A stretch of DNA of 26,814 nt from a virus: positions 1-26,814 of the IMG/VR virus record IMGVR_UViG_3300034111_000785. The stretch is one strand, 5' to 3'. The notes beneath the pieces are model-generated. The model was not told the DNA's origin, searched no databases, and saw only the letters and a list, made by a program, of their open reading frames with translations. Below are positions 19,036-25,660 of this stretch, one piece after another (position 1 is the first letter of the stretch; every line of letters starts with the position of its first letter). Both the position numbers and the translations under genes were made by a program.

Positions 19036-19754
19036 ACACCGAAATACCGGACGACTCAATAACCGCCAATCCGAACGTGGAACTACTGCCGATTGGACAG
19101 CGCGGTGTGGCCGTCATTCGCGGGGATAAGTTTGTCACGGAATGGGTGCGAGAGACGCAAAAGCTCTGTCACGACGATTGGCTGGCCGATCAGATGCGGC
19201 GCTACCTGAAACCGGGCGACGTAGCCTTGGACATCGGGGCGAACATCGGGCAATCGACATATCCGATGCTGGCGGCTGGGGCGTTCGTGCACGCCTTTGA
19301 AATCGACGCCGATTGCTGCGCGTGCATCCTGCACAACTGCGCTGGCGGCACGATGGAACTGCGCGGCGGCGTGGCCGTTGGCGACGACCCCAACGCCTTT
19401 GTCGGCTATACGCGAGACGCCAACAACGCCGGAGCCAGCCATGTCCAGGCCGGAACGCAATACCCGGTGCTGACCATTGACGAACTGGACTTCCAAAAAA
19501 TGGCGTTCATCAAAATCGACGTTGAGGGAAGCGAAGTCGCGGTGCTGCGCGGAGCCGCCAAGACGATTTCCAGAACCAAGCCGACAATGTTCATTGAGGT
19601 CAACCGTGGGGCGTTGGAGCGGCTGGGTGAATCAGAGGACTCGCTTTGGGCGCAACTGGAGTCGATGGGATACGACGTGGCGGTGGCGCAGGACAACTGC
19701 GAGCGCGGCGACGCGCAATACGACGTGATAGCACGCCCAAAACTTTCCATTTGA
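19032..19754 (+). CDS. FkbM-family SAM-dependent methyltransferase
   Basis: A 240-aa protein starting at ATG 19032, overlapping the upstream stop (ATGA). The SAM-binding loop is VALDIGANIGQS (residues 64-75), with acidic Glu90/Asp92 after strand 2. The FkbM signature is FIKIDVEGSEVAVLRGA (159-175), and IEVNRGALERLGESED lies further on. FkbM enzymes O-methylate hydroxyl groups, commonly on sugars, and are frequent in polysaccharide and glycoprotein loci. Here it closes a set of two glycosyltransferase-like genes, so methylation capping a phage-made glycan is the natural reading. Its stop codon TGA lies inside the TTGACT element of control site 3. Confidence 0.9.
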   Translation: MNTEIPDDSITANPNVELLPIGQRGVAVIRGDKFVTEWVRETQKLCHDDWLADQMRRYLKPGDVALDIGANIGQSTYPMLAAGAFVHAFEIDADCCACILHNCAGGTMELRGGVAVGDDPNAFVGYTRDANNAGASHVQAGTQYPVLTIDELDFQKMAFIKIDVEGSEVAVLRGAAKTISRTKPTMFIEVNRGALERLGESEDSLWAQLESMGYDVAVAQDNCERGDAQYDVIARPKLSI

Positions 19755-19779
19755 CTTCTTACGGTTTTCCGTAAAAACT
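19751..19779 (+). promoter_or_regulatory. TTGACT + TTACGG-N4-CCGTAA control site (site 3)
   Basis: TTGACT (19751-19756) is followed by TTACGG (19759-19764), TTTT and CCGTAA (19769-19774), a perfect 6-bp inverted repeat, then AAACT. TTGACTTCTTACG and CCGTAAAAACT are identical to site 2 upstream of the portal. It lies at the start of the 183-nt leader of the capsid gene, so a dedicated late promoter with overlapping operator is likely. Confidence 0.68.
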
Positions 19780-19804
19780 ACCTGCGTCTCACAAAACCCT
19801 GTTC

Positions 19805-19898
19805 GCGCCTTCGGAAGCGCAAAGAAAGCACAGCTCGCTTTCGAGACAAAAATGCTTGGCCAGTTCGGTAAAAGCGGAAGCCGCGTTCGCGGAACTTC
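19805..19898 (+). other. structured 5' leader of the major capsid gene
   Basis: The longest stretch without a gene in the window (19755-19937) holds no credible ORF but three potential RNA hairpins. Hairpin 1 is GCGCC-TTCG-G-AA-GCGC (19805-19820) with a UUCG tetraloop and an AA bulge. Hairpin 2 is CTCG-CTTT-CGAG (19834-19845). Hairpin 3 is GAAG-CCGCG-TT-CGCGG-AA-CTTC (19877-19898), again with an AA bulge, followed by the T-rich TTTCGTTTTC. The last one could act as an attenuator or mRNA-stabilising structure before the capsid start. Confidence 0.45.
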
Positions 19899-19937
19899 TT
19901 TCGTTTTCAAGCATCCTACTCTCAAAAACCTACTTCT

Positions 19938-21149
19938 ATGCCTCTTACTACAGCAGACTGCAACGCACTATCCGACTTGTTCACCCGCGAAAGCGGGCGC
20001 ATCGCCCCTACGCTTCAAAAGCGCATGACGGGAAAATCCCTGTTCCTCGACCGCATCAAGCGCGGCCCGTTTCCAGACGGCATGGGCACGACCATTTCCG
20101 TGCTCACCGTGGAACGCTCGTTCACCACTGACGCCGACGACGCCGCATGGACGGCGGTTACGGCATCCACCGGCACCGGCAACGGCACCTGCTTGCCGAC
20201 ATCATCGGCGCTGACCTTTGGCCAAACCCCGCGCACCTTCGCCCTGTATCGCAAGGCGTTGGAAAGCCCCGACATCTGCTTGGAAGACCTTCGCACGGAC
20301 TTCCAGATCAACCAGCAGCTCGGCGCTTCCATCGACTCGCTGACCGGCGCAGTTCAGTGGGAACTCGAAAAGCACGCCATCAACCAATACATCGCGCTGA
20401 TGCCGCCTGGCAACATCCTGAACGTCAACTCCGCGATGACGCCCAACGTCACTACCGGCGTGTTTGTTTCTGGACCGCCTCCAACATCGCCGCTGACTCA
20501 GGGCGTGCTTGATGCCGAGTATGTCAAAATCATGCGCGACAGCTTCGGAGACGGTGCCGCTGGCCGCGCTGGTGCCGCCTACGTGTTCACGCTGGTTTGC
20601 TCGCCGGAAACGTCGCGCAACCTCATCAAGCAGAACGCCGACATTCGGCAGGACTGGCGCTACGCCTTCATGGGCGACAAGATGGAAAGCCCGCTTTTGC
20701 AGGGCTACGGCGTTGACCGCAGCTACGGCAACTACGCTCACTACATCGTGCCGCACATGCCCCGCTACGACCTTGTGGCGAACGTGATGACCCGGCGCAA
20801 CTACTGGACGCAATCCAGCACCACCAAGGGATACAAATACGAGGTCAGCTCCACGTATCTCGCCGCTGCCTACGAAGTCTCGATCATCTTCAACGAGAAG
20901 GTCTATGAATGGCTTGTGCCCGGCTCGATCAACGCTCCCGGCGGAACCACTCGGTTCAACACGCCCGACTACTTCCCGGCGTCTGTGACGTGGAAAAACA
21001 TCCCGGATCGTGTTTGCAACCCGGACGGAACCATTGGTTTCTTCCGCGCTGTGCTCGCATCGGCGTCCATGCCGGTGCATCCCGAATACGGTCGCGTGTT
21101 CCTGCACCTGCGCTGCGGCCCGTCGCTTGACCAGCAAGCCTGCGACTAA
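19938..21149 (+). CDS. major capsid protein
   Basis: A 403-aa protein starting at ATG 19938; the leader ends in AAAAACCTACTTCT with no Shine-Dalgarno. It forms the icosahedral shell (expected HK97 fold). Support comes from its place after the scaffold, its own control site and a strong terminator right after it, its typical length, and its composition: an N-terminal helical arm, a long helix near residues 125-155 (ASIDSLTGAVQWELEKHAIN), and a beta-rich C-terminal half with many aromatic residues. No Cys-rich or enzymatic motifs occur. It contains many Thr/Ser (for example residues 60-95), which would be available as O-glycan acceptors if the upstream cassette acts on it. Confidence 0.82.
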   Translation: MPLTTADCNALSDLFTRESGRIAPTLQKRMTGKSLFLDRIKRGPFPDGMGTTISVLTVERSFTTDADDAAWTAVTASTGTGNGTCLPTSSALTFGQTPRTFALYRKALESPDICLEDLRTDFQINQQLGASIDSLTGAVQWELEKHAINQYIALMPPGNILNVNSAMTPNVTTGVFVSGPPPTSPLTQGVLDAEYVKIMRDSFGDGAAGRAGAAYVFTLVCSPETSRNLIKQNADIRQDWRYAFMGDKMESPLLQGYGVDRSYGNYAHYIVPHMPRYDLVANVMTRRNYWTQSSTTKGYKYEVSSTYLAAAYEVSIIFNEKVYEWLVPGSINAPGGTTRFNTPDYFPASVTWKNIPDRVCNPDGTIGFFRAVLASASMPVHPEYGRVFLHLRCGPSLDQQACD

Positions 21150-21168
21150 GTAATCGCAACCCTCAACC

Positions 21169-21200
21169 GGGCGGTCCTGAGCAATCGGGACCGCCCTTTT
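21169..21200 (+). terminator. intrinsic terminator after the capsid gene
   Basis: GGGCGGTCC (21169-21177) pairs perfectly with GGACCGCCC (21188-21196), a 9-bp GC-rich stem with a 10-nt loop, followed by TTTT (21197-21200). It starts 19 nt after the capsid stop and ends 12 nt before the fibre gene. It would end capsid transcripts, or let only a fraction of them continue into the fibre gene. Confidence 0.88.
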
Positions 21201-21212
21201 GGGTGAAAACCT

Positions 21213-23114
21213 ATGGCGACCATCACCGTAACGACTTACTGGAACATGGATTCGCGGAAGTGGACGAGCGATCTGCTTGGCACCACGGAGCAAGGACCGT
21301 TGGCAGGCATTGTCCAAGGCGACATTGTGAAGTTCGCCGTGCGGTTCGTGCAAGGCGGCGTAGCGGTGGCGCTGACTGCCCCGGTCTTCACCGCATCTGG
21401 CATAAAGGCGCAGAACGATTTCACCGGCGGCTACCTCATCCAGCTTTCCGCTCCTGTTCTGAGCGACACCACGCTCTACACATTCACGGTCAGCCCGCTG
21501 AACAGCGCGCAACTGAACACGTTTTTGCAGACGTATAGGAATACGTGGTGTGCGCTGGAACTTTATGACAGCGCCAACGGCATCCTGACGACGCCACTTG
21601 AACTGCAAATCACGCCGGGATACAGCCTGAGCGGGACGCCGACGGACAATGTGGATGGCGTAATTGTCGTCGCCGCCGGAAAGACCGTCACATTCCCGCT
21701 AACGCTCACGTTCCCGAGCGCGGCGGGGACGAATGGACAGCAGCTTACGCTTTCCAACTCGACAACGGGATTGCTCGAATGGGCTGCGAGCGGCAGCAGC
21801 GGTATCACCATCGGCACAACGACCGCCAACGGCACGGCTGGGCAGGTGCTTTACACGGACGGCAGCTTGGTGCAGGCGTATGCCATCAGCGGCACCGGCA
21901 ACGTGGCGATGACGACAAGCCCGCAGTTCACCACGCCGAGCTTGGGCGCGGCCACGGCGGCGAGCATCAATGGCATGGTCATTAGCTCATCGTCTGGAAT
22001 TGAGATTTATCCTCCCGGCAGTCCCTCTATTCCTTCAATTTTGATGTTAAACGCAGCAAATACTGCTGGAAGCATCAACACTAGCGGAGGGGCATCCGCT
22101 AGTGGCGGCAGCATAAACACCAGCAACGGCGGCGGCTACGTGAAAACTAGCAGCAGCGGAGGCAACATCGACACCAGCAGTAGCGGTGGAGCCCTTAATA
22201 CCAGCATCGGCGGAGGCTACATCGACACCAGCAGCGGCGGAGGCAATATCGACACCACCGGCAGCGGCAGCATCCAGTTTGGCTTTGCTGCCAATCGCAT
22301 CACACTGGTCGGCACGGCTGGCAGCAACGGCAAAACGCAAACCCTGCAAAACGCCACCGGCACCGTCGCGCTGACCAGCGACATCACCGGCGGCACGCTG
22401 GCGGGGAGCTTCACCACGCTGGCGGTCAACGGGAAAAGCCTGACGCTCGGCGCAAACTTAACCACCAGCGGCACCGACCTCCCGACGTTCGCTTTCCCAT
22501 CGGCGGCAACGGCGCGCACCTACACCTTCCCGACGACCACTGCGACGCTGGCGCGCACCGATGCGGCGCAGACGCTCACCGCGACGCAAACCATCTCCGA
22601 ATCAACGGACAGGAACGGAGCTGCAGCAGGGGCATCACTGACCATTAGCGGGGCGGCATCCGTAGGGCCAGCCTTTAAGATGTCCACCACTGCGGCAGGC
22701 ACGTTTAGTGTATTTGTCCATGCCACAAACGGGCATACATACGTCGGCACAGCATCGGGTTCGCTTATTGTGACGAGCGGAGTCAACAGCAGTGGATCAA
22801 CCATGTTCTCGGTCACAAGTGGCGGCGCTTTTTCCATACCTGGCACGCTCGCCGTCACCGGAGCCACCACGCTGACCGGACTGCTTACGGCCAATGGCGG
22901 AATCACACTTGGAGACGCGCAGAACATCGCGGTCAACACCACGACCGGCACGAAGATTGGCACGGCTACCACGCAGAAGATCGGATTCTGGAATGTCACT
23001 CCAGTAGTGCAACCAGCCGCCGTGGCGGACAGTAGCGGCGTGCTGATGGACCTGACCACGCAATTCAACGCACTACTCGCCAGACTCCGATCCGCCGGAA
23101 TAATCGCCACCTAA
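21213..23114 (+). CDS. tail fibre / receptor-binding-type protein
   Basis: A 633-aa protein starting at ATG 21213, with leader GAAAACCT and no Shine-Dalgarno. Residues 1 to about 135 form a beta-rich N-terminal domain that could attach to the particle. Residues 140-295 are Thr/Ser/Gly-rich. Residues 297-350 are six 9-residue repeats of a GGxhxTS type. Residues about 360-560 are Thr/Ala-rich strands typical of beta-helical fibre shafts. The C-terminal segment GTKIGTATTQKIGFWN (about 592-607), followed by a conserved-looking helix (DLTTQFNALLARLRSAGII), resembles the end of many metagenomic phage fibres. No enzymatic domain is visible. It probably binds the host surface. Confidence 0.8.
   Translation: MATITVTTYWNMDSRKWTSDLLGTTEQGPLAGIVQGDIVKFAVRFVQGGVAVALTAPVFTASGIKAQNDFTGGYLIQLSAPVLSDTTLYTFTVSPLNSAQLNTFLQTYRNTWCALELYDSANGILTTPLELQITPGYSLSGTPTDNVDGVIVVAAGKTVTFPLTLTFPSAAGTNGQQLTLSNSTTGLLEWAASGSSGITIGTTTANGTAGQVLYTDGSLVQAYAISGTGNVAMTTSPQFTTPSLGAATAASINGMVISSSSGIEIYPPGSPSIPSILMLNAANTAGSINTSGGASASGGSINTSNGGGYVKTSSSGGNIDTSSSGGALNTSIGGGYIDTSSGGGNIDTTGSGSIQFGFAANRITLVGTAGSNGKTQTLQNATGTVALTSDITGGTLAGSFTTLAVNGKSLTLGANLTTSGTDLPTFAFPSAATARTYTFPTTTATLARTDAAQTLTATQTISESTDRNGAAAGASLTISGAASVGPAFKMSTTAAGTFSVFVHATNGHTYVGTASGSLIVTSGVNSSGSTMFSVTSGGAFSIPGTLAVTGATTLTGLLTANGGITLGDAQNIAVNTTTGTKIGTATTQKIGFWNVTPVVQPAAVADSSGVLMDLTTQFNALLARLRSAGIIAT
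22101..22262 (+). repeat. six 27-bp (9-aa) tandem repeats in the fibre gene
   Basis: The consensus unit is (S/G)GGxhxTSx with h = I, V or L, for example SGGNIDTSS and GGGYIDTSS. Repeats are imperfect at DNA level but hold the 27-bp register exactly. A related partial unit (GSINTSGGA) precedes them. This would suit a beta-solenoid or polyglycine-type receptor-contact region. Confidence 0.82.
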
Positions 23115-23120
23115 AAACCA

Positions 23121-23555
23121 ATGAAAGACCTATTCACAATTCAAACCGAATCCGGCCAGCTATGGCTCGACATCAAAGCGCAGCTTGACGCGAAAGACGC
23201 GCAACTCGCCGACCAAGCCACTGAAACGAACCTCGCGCGCCAAGCTGCCACCGACGCTCACGCTGCCGCGCTGGCCGCGCTGGCAGACCAGCACGCCGCA
23301 GCTCTCGCACAAGCCGCAACCGACCAAGCCGCCGCTGTGGAGGCCGCGAAGCTCGCAATCCAAACCAACCTTGACGCGCTCGTGACTGCCGCCGAAACCG
23401 CACACGCCAGTGGCGACTTGGATGCCGTCGCAGCGGTCATCGCGCAAGCCCGCTCCTACACCACCGCAGCGCGCCGGGCGAAGATCGAGGCAGACCTCGC
23501 CGCCGCACAGGCCGCTGCCGCCGCACACGCCGCCGCGCTCGCCGCTCTCGCATGA
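23121..23555 (+). CDS. Ala-rich coiled-coil protein (144 aa)
   Basis: ATG 23121 follows the fibre stop by six bases (leader CTAAAAACCA). After a short N-terminal segment (MKDLFTIQTESGQLWLDIKA) almost the whole protein is one Ala-rich helix with heptads, and about 40 percent of residues after position 45 are Ala. No Cys or membrane segment is present. It could be a trimerising or chaperone-like partner of the fibre, or a spacer that pairs with the coiled coil of the next protein, to which it is coupled by ATGA. Function unknown. Confidence 0.65.
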   Translation: MKDLFTIQTESGQLWLDIKAQLDAKDAQLADQATETNLARQAATDAHAAALAALADQHAAALAQAATDQAAAVEAAKLAIQTNLDALVTAAETAHASGDLDAVAAVIAQARSYTTAARRAKIEADLAAAQAAAAAHAAALAALA

Positions 23556-24199
23556 GCGACGAAACCCACGAACTGCTGCGCGCCGCGCGCGAGAACGCCG
23601 GATGGCTTGGCGTGGCGCTGACATTTTGCACGCTGGCGTTTAAGCCTGTGCGGAAGTTTTTCGTTTGGGCGTTCGGCTGGATTTACCGGCCCGTTGTAGT
23701 CATTGAGCGACTGACCGGCGCGGTGGACGTTCTCTCCACTCGGATTGAGTCCGTAGATAGGCGATTGGAAAGTATGGACGCGCGGCTGCTGGGACTCGAA
23801 ACAGTCATCACGAACGCGGCTAACAGCGCCGAGGCTGCGAACGTGCGGGCGCGAATGGCGTTCGAGGAAAGTCCGATTGGGCATTTCGAGTGCGATTTGA
23901 ACGGGGAGTGCGTGTGGGTGAATCCAGCCTTATCAAAGCTGTTCGGAATTTCGCGGGATCAAATGCTCGGACGCGGATGGATGGCGGCGCTTCACCCGGA
24001 GGACGGTCAAAAAGTGTATGAACAGTGGCGTGATACGATTGAGCACTGGAGGCCGTATCGCGTGAATTACCGTCTTGTGCGCGAAGGAGCGCGCGAGGCG
24101 CTGACCGTCGAGGCCAGCGCCACGGTGATGCAAAGCGCGACGAAGCATCCGATCTGCATTTGGGGCCGCGTCGTTCCGCTGCCGTCAATGGTGGCGTAG
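23552..24199 (+). CDS. membrane-anchored coiled-coil protein with a PAS domain
   Basis: A 215-aa protein starting at ATG 23552, overlapping the upstream stop (ATGA). Residues 17-51 contain one or two hydrophobic segments (LGVALTFCTLAF, then FFVWAFGWIYRPVVVI). Residues about 54-90 are a coiled coil (STRIESVDRRLESMDARLLG). Residues about 103-195 match the PAS fold: the entry FEESPIGHFECDLNGECVWV, then NPALSKLFGISRDQMLGRGW and HPEDGQKVYEQW. PAS domains sense ligands, redox state or light in signalling proteins. Here no kinase, cyclase or other output domain follows. In a phage late region it might adjust lysis timing, anchor to host signalling complexes or inhibit them. Function is inferred only. 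Confidence 0.82.
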   Translation: MSDETHELLRAARENAGWLGVALTFCTLAFKPVRKFFVWAFGWIYRPVVVIERLTGAVDVLSTRIESVDRRLESMDARLLGLETVITNAANSAEAANVRARMAFEESPIGHFECDLNGECVWVNPALSKLFGISRDQMLGRGWMAALHPEDGQKVYEQWRDTIEHWRPYRVNYRLVREGAREALTVEASATVMQSATKHPICIWGRVVPLPSMVA

Positions 24200-24210
24200 A
24201 AAACTTTCCG

Positions 24211-24251
24211 TTGACAGGCGCATAAGCGGGGGCAAAGTGGGGGTGCTTATG
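24211..24251 (+). promoter_or_regulatory. TTGACA box and inverted repeat over a start codon
   Basis: TTGACA (24211-24216) is a consensus -35 hexamer, but no good -10 box follows. CATAAGC (24221-24227) pairs with GCTTATG (24245-24251), whose last three bases are the ATG of the next gene. The spacer contains two GGGGG runs (near 24228-24232 and 24239-24243). This could be an operator, or an RNA hairpin that hides the start codon. Confidence 0.45.
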
Positions 24252-24530
24252 AACGGCATCATTCCATCGAAATTAGCAGCCGTCACGGAAACGCGCCGAG
24301 CTTTAAGCGGGCTGATAGCAGAACAGGCCACGGGGATGAGAAGCGACATCAACGAGCAAGCCGAGAGGCTGCTGACGGCTCTCTACGAGGCCGGGGCCGC
24401 TCGCGCTGGCGCACTGCTAGAAAAATACGCACCGCGACAGCACGGGCTGTCGCACGAACGAAAATGCCCGGCTTGCGGAGGATGGTGGCCTCGACACGCG
24501 GAGACATGCGAGATTGCGGAGGTAATATGA
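24249..24530 (+). CDS. small protein with C-terminal zinc knuckle (93 aa)
   Basis: GTG codons at 24237 and 24243 are in frame, but I choose ATG 24249, which gives MNGIIPSKLAAVTETRRALS. The first 65 residues are helical and charged. The C-terminus reads KCPACGGWWPRHAETCE, a CxxC...HxxxC zinc-binding arrangement. The start codon lies within an inverted repeat. The stop overlaps the next start (ATGA), and a GGAGGT Shine-Dalgarno for that gene is embedded in its 3' end. Possibly a nucleic-acid-binding accessory; family unknown. Confidence 0.6.
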   Translation: MNGIIPSKLAAVTETRRALSGLIAEQATGMRSDINEQAERLLTALYEAGAARAGALLEKYAPRQHGLSHERKCPACGGWWPRHAETCEIAEVI

Positions 24531-24754
24531 GAACTGAAACTATCAAATGCCCGGACTGCGAGGGGCGGGGCCTGAGCGGTGAATGGCATCATTCGGTAGT
24601 GGGATACCTGATAAGATGGTGCCGGGAGAAAGGCGTGTCGCCAGCCAACGCAGCCATGTGGGAGTTGGCTGAGAAGCAGTGGATCGAAGCTAATTGCCCG
24701 AACGGCCCAAGCTCAGCGGCGACGCCGGGCGAAAGGAGCACCGATGTCCGCTGA
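24527..24754 (+). CDS. small CxxCxGxG protein (75 aa)
   Basis: ATG 24527 overlaps the upstream stop and is preceded by GGAGGT (24518-24523), one of the few strong Shine-Dalgarno sites in the window. An earlier in-frame start at 24464 would only extend it into the upstream gene. Residues 8-15 (CPDCEGRG) match the CxxCxGxG half-site of DnaJ-type zinc domains. Residues 22-56 are helical with Trp/Cys, and the tail is polar. Only one half-site is present, so metal binding would need a partner (Cys32, Cys57, or a dimer). The last 11 nt overlap the next gene. Confidence 0.58.
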   Translation: MRTETIKCPDCEGRGLSGEWHHSVVGYLIRWCREKGVSPANAAMWELAEKQWIEANCPNGPSSAATPGERSTDVR

Positions 24755-24971
24755 CCTCCCCAACCCGGCGCTGTCCGCTGGAGCGCGTGGTTCGGCGAAT
24801 TGTAAGCGGCGCTCGTGCCCGAAGTGCAATGGGAAGGGATTCACAGTTCACGAGTATCCCACGCAGAGAGTATTCCGCGCCTGTGTGTGCCAAAAACGCT
24901 CCGCCTCAAAGCCGCGCCATTCGCCGAACGATGTAAGCTCTGCGACTGCGGGCGGAAAGGGTGGGGCGTAG
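24744..24971 (+). CDS. small DnaJ-type zinc-motif protein (75 aa)
   Basis: ATG 24744 has a good Shine-Dalgarno (AAGGAG, 24733-24738) with 5-nt spacing, and the gene overlaps the previous one by 11 nt. Residues about 20-50 hold CKRRSCPKCNGKGF and then RACVCQK, a CxxCxGxG plus CxC arrangement that can make one zinc site. The rest is basic, Ser/Ala-rich and probably disordered. Similar motif to the gene before it, so the pair may derive from a duplication or act together. Possible RNA- or protein-binding function. Confidence 0.55.
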   Translation: MSADLPNPALSAGARGSANCKRRSCPKCNGKGFTVHEYPTQRVFRACVCQKRSASKPRHSPNDVSSATAGGKGGA

Positions 24972-24972
24972 C

Positions 24973-25203
24973 ATGGGCGATCCAATTCCAGACCCAGCGA
25001 AATGCGCTGCTGAGAACGCAGTTCGACAGCAGCGCATGGCTAGGCCGCTGAGAGAAACCGTGAAGCGAATGGACTGCCCAAGTGCGATGCGCGAACACCT
25101 GTGGAGTATAGAGCGTGGGGGCATGATCGAATGCCTGTGGTGCTTTGAGCGGCGTCGCTCGGAGGATAGAGAGCGGCCTAGCCACAGAATATGCGAAGAA
25201 TGA
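24973..25203 (+). CDS. small Arg/Cys-containing hypothetical protein (76 aa)
   Basis: ATG 24973 follows the previous stop by one base; a GTG at 24961 is an alternative start. The protein is charged (many Arg and Glu) and contains CLWC (residues about 54-57), with other Cys near positions 11, 35 and 74 and a His near 42. A single zinc site is possible. No family recognised. Its stop overlaps the next start (ATGA). Confidence 0.48.
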   Translation: MGDPIPDPAKCAAENAVRQQRMARPLRETVKRMDCPSAMREHLWSIERGGMIECLWCFERRRSEDRERPSHRICEE

Positions 25204-25505
25204 AATCTTTTTGGCAGCGCAAGCGCGTGAAGACATGCGCGAAAATGCAGCGGTGGCGTGATGCCAAGGAGCGCAAACGGCTCGCGTCTGATGAGCCTGT
25301 CCGCGTTGAGTGGCGCGGCAGGCTTGAACATTCCATCACATTCCACAACCGGCTTACCGGCGAAATGCACACGTTGGACTTGCGACGCGGAAAACGGCGC
25401 GACCAATTCGCCGCCGAGGTGGACGGCAAGCCGTGGCGCGTGCTATCAGCGACACAGCTTGGCAAGCTGGTCCGCGACAAATTCAAACCGCACATCAAAG
25501 AATGA
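25200..25505 (+). CDS. basic hypothetical protein (101 aa)
   Basis: Two in-frame ATGs exist, at 25191 and 25200. I choose 25200 because it makes the ATGA overlap that is the rule in this genome. The N-terminal 35 residues are a Lys/Arg-rich helix (MKSFWQRKRVKTCAKMQRWR). Residues 45-101 alternate strands and helices and contain TGEMHTLDLRRGKRRDQ. The high positive charge suggests nucleic-acid contact, but no known fold is recognised. Confidence 0.52.
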   Translation: MKSFWQRKRVKTCAKMQRWRDAKERKRLASDEPVRVEWRGRLEHSITFHNRLTGEMHTLDLRRGKRRDQFAAEVDGKPWRVLSATQLGKLVRDKFKPHIKE

Positions 25506-25660
25506 AAAAAACACGATACCCCAACAACATCAAACTAGGCGTCACCCCAGCGCAAGCGAAGTGGATCAAGCAGCAGGCCGCGAAGCGGGCACTGAGCGAG
25601 GCGCAGGTCGTCAGAACGGCTGTTGACCACGCTCGCGGATGCGTTACCGTCCACCAATGA
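25502..25660 (+). CDS. ribbon-helix-helix-like small DNA-binding protein (52 aa)
   Basis: ATG 25502 overlaps the previous stop (ATGA); the 52-residue size suits an Arc/MetJ-type repressor. Predicted layout: an N-terminal strand RYPNNIKLGV (residues 5-14), helix A TPAQAKWIKQQAAKR, a turn at ALS, and helix B EAQVVRTAVDHA. This is the ribbon-helix-helix plan, in which paired strands of a dimer enter the major groove of inverted repeats. It is the only evident transcription-factor candidate in the window and thus could be the ligand of the TTACG...CGTAA sites (inference). Too short for certainty. Confidence 0.55.
   Translation: MKKTRYPNNIKLGVTPAQAKWIKQQAAKRALSEAQVVRTAVDHARGCVTVHQ

Noticed and set aside
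20202-21608. 468-codon - strand open frame
   Set aside because: It is antisense to the capsid gene, passes through the intrinsic terminator and into the fibre gene, and is Arg/His-rich without motifs. It is a shadow of GC-biased third positions.
22101-22262. Possible CRISPR array
   Set aside because: Units are 27 bp with no spacers, lie in a continuous reading frame and vary as codons do; this is a protein repeat.
22047-22349. Ala/Val-rich - strand ORF over the fibre repeats
   Set aside because: Produced by the 27-bp repeats read backwards; the + strand frame continues across the region.
24211-24251. Fourth copy of the TTACG control element
   Set aside because: It shares only TTGAC. The inverted repeat here is CATAAGC/GCTTATG with a much longer spacer, so it is a different element.
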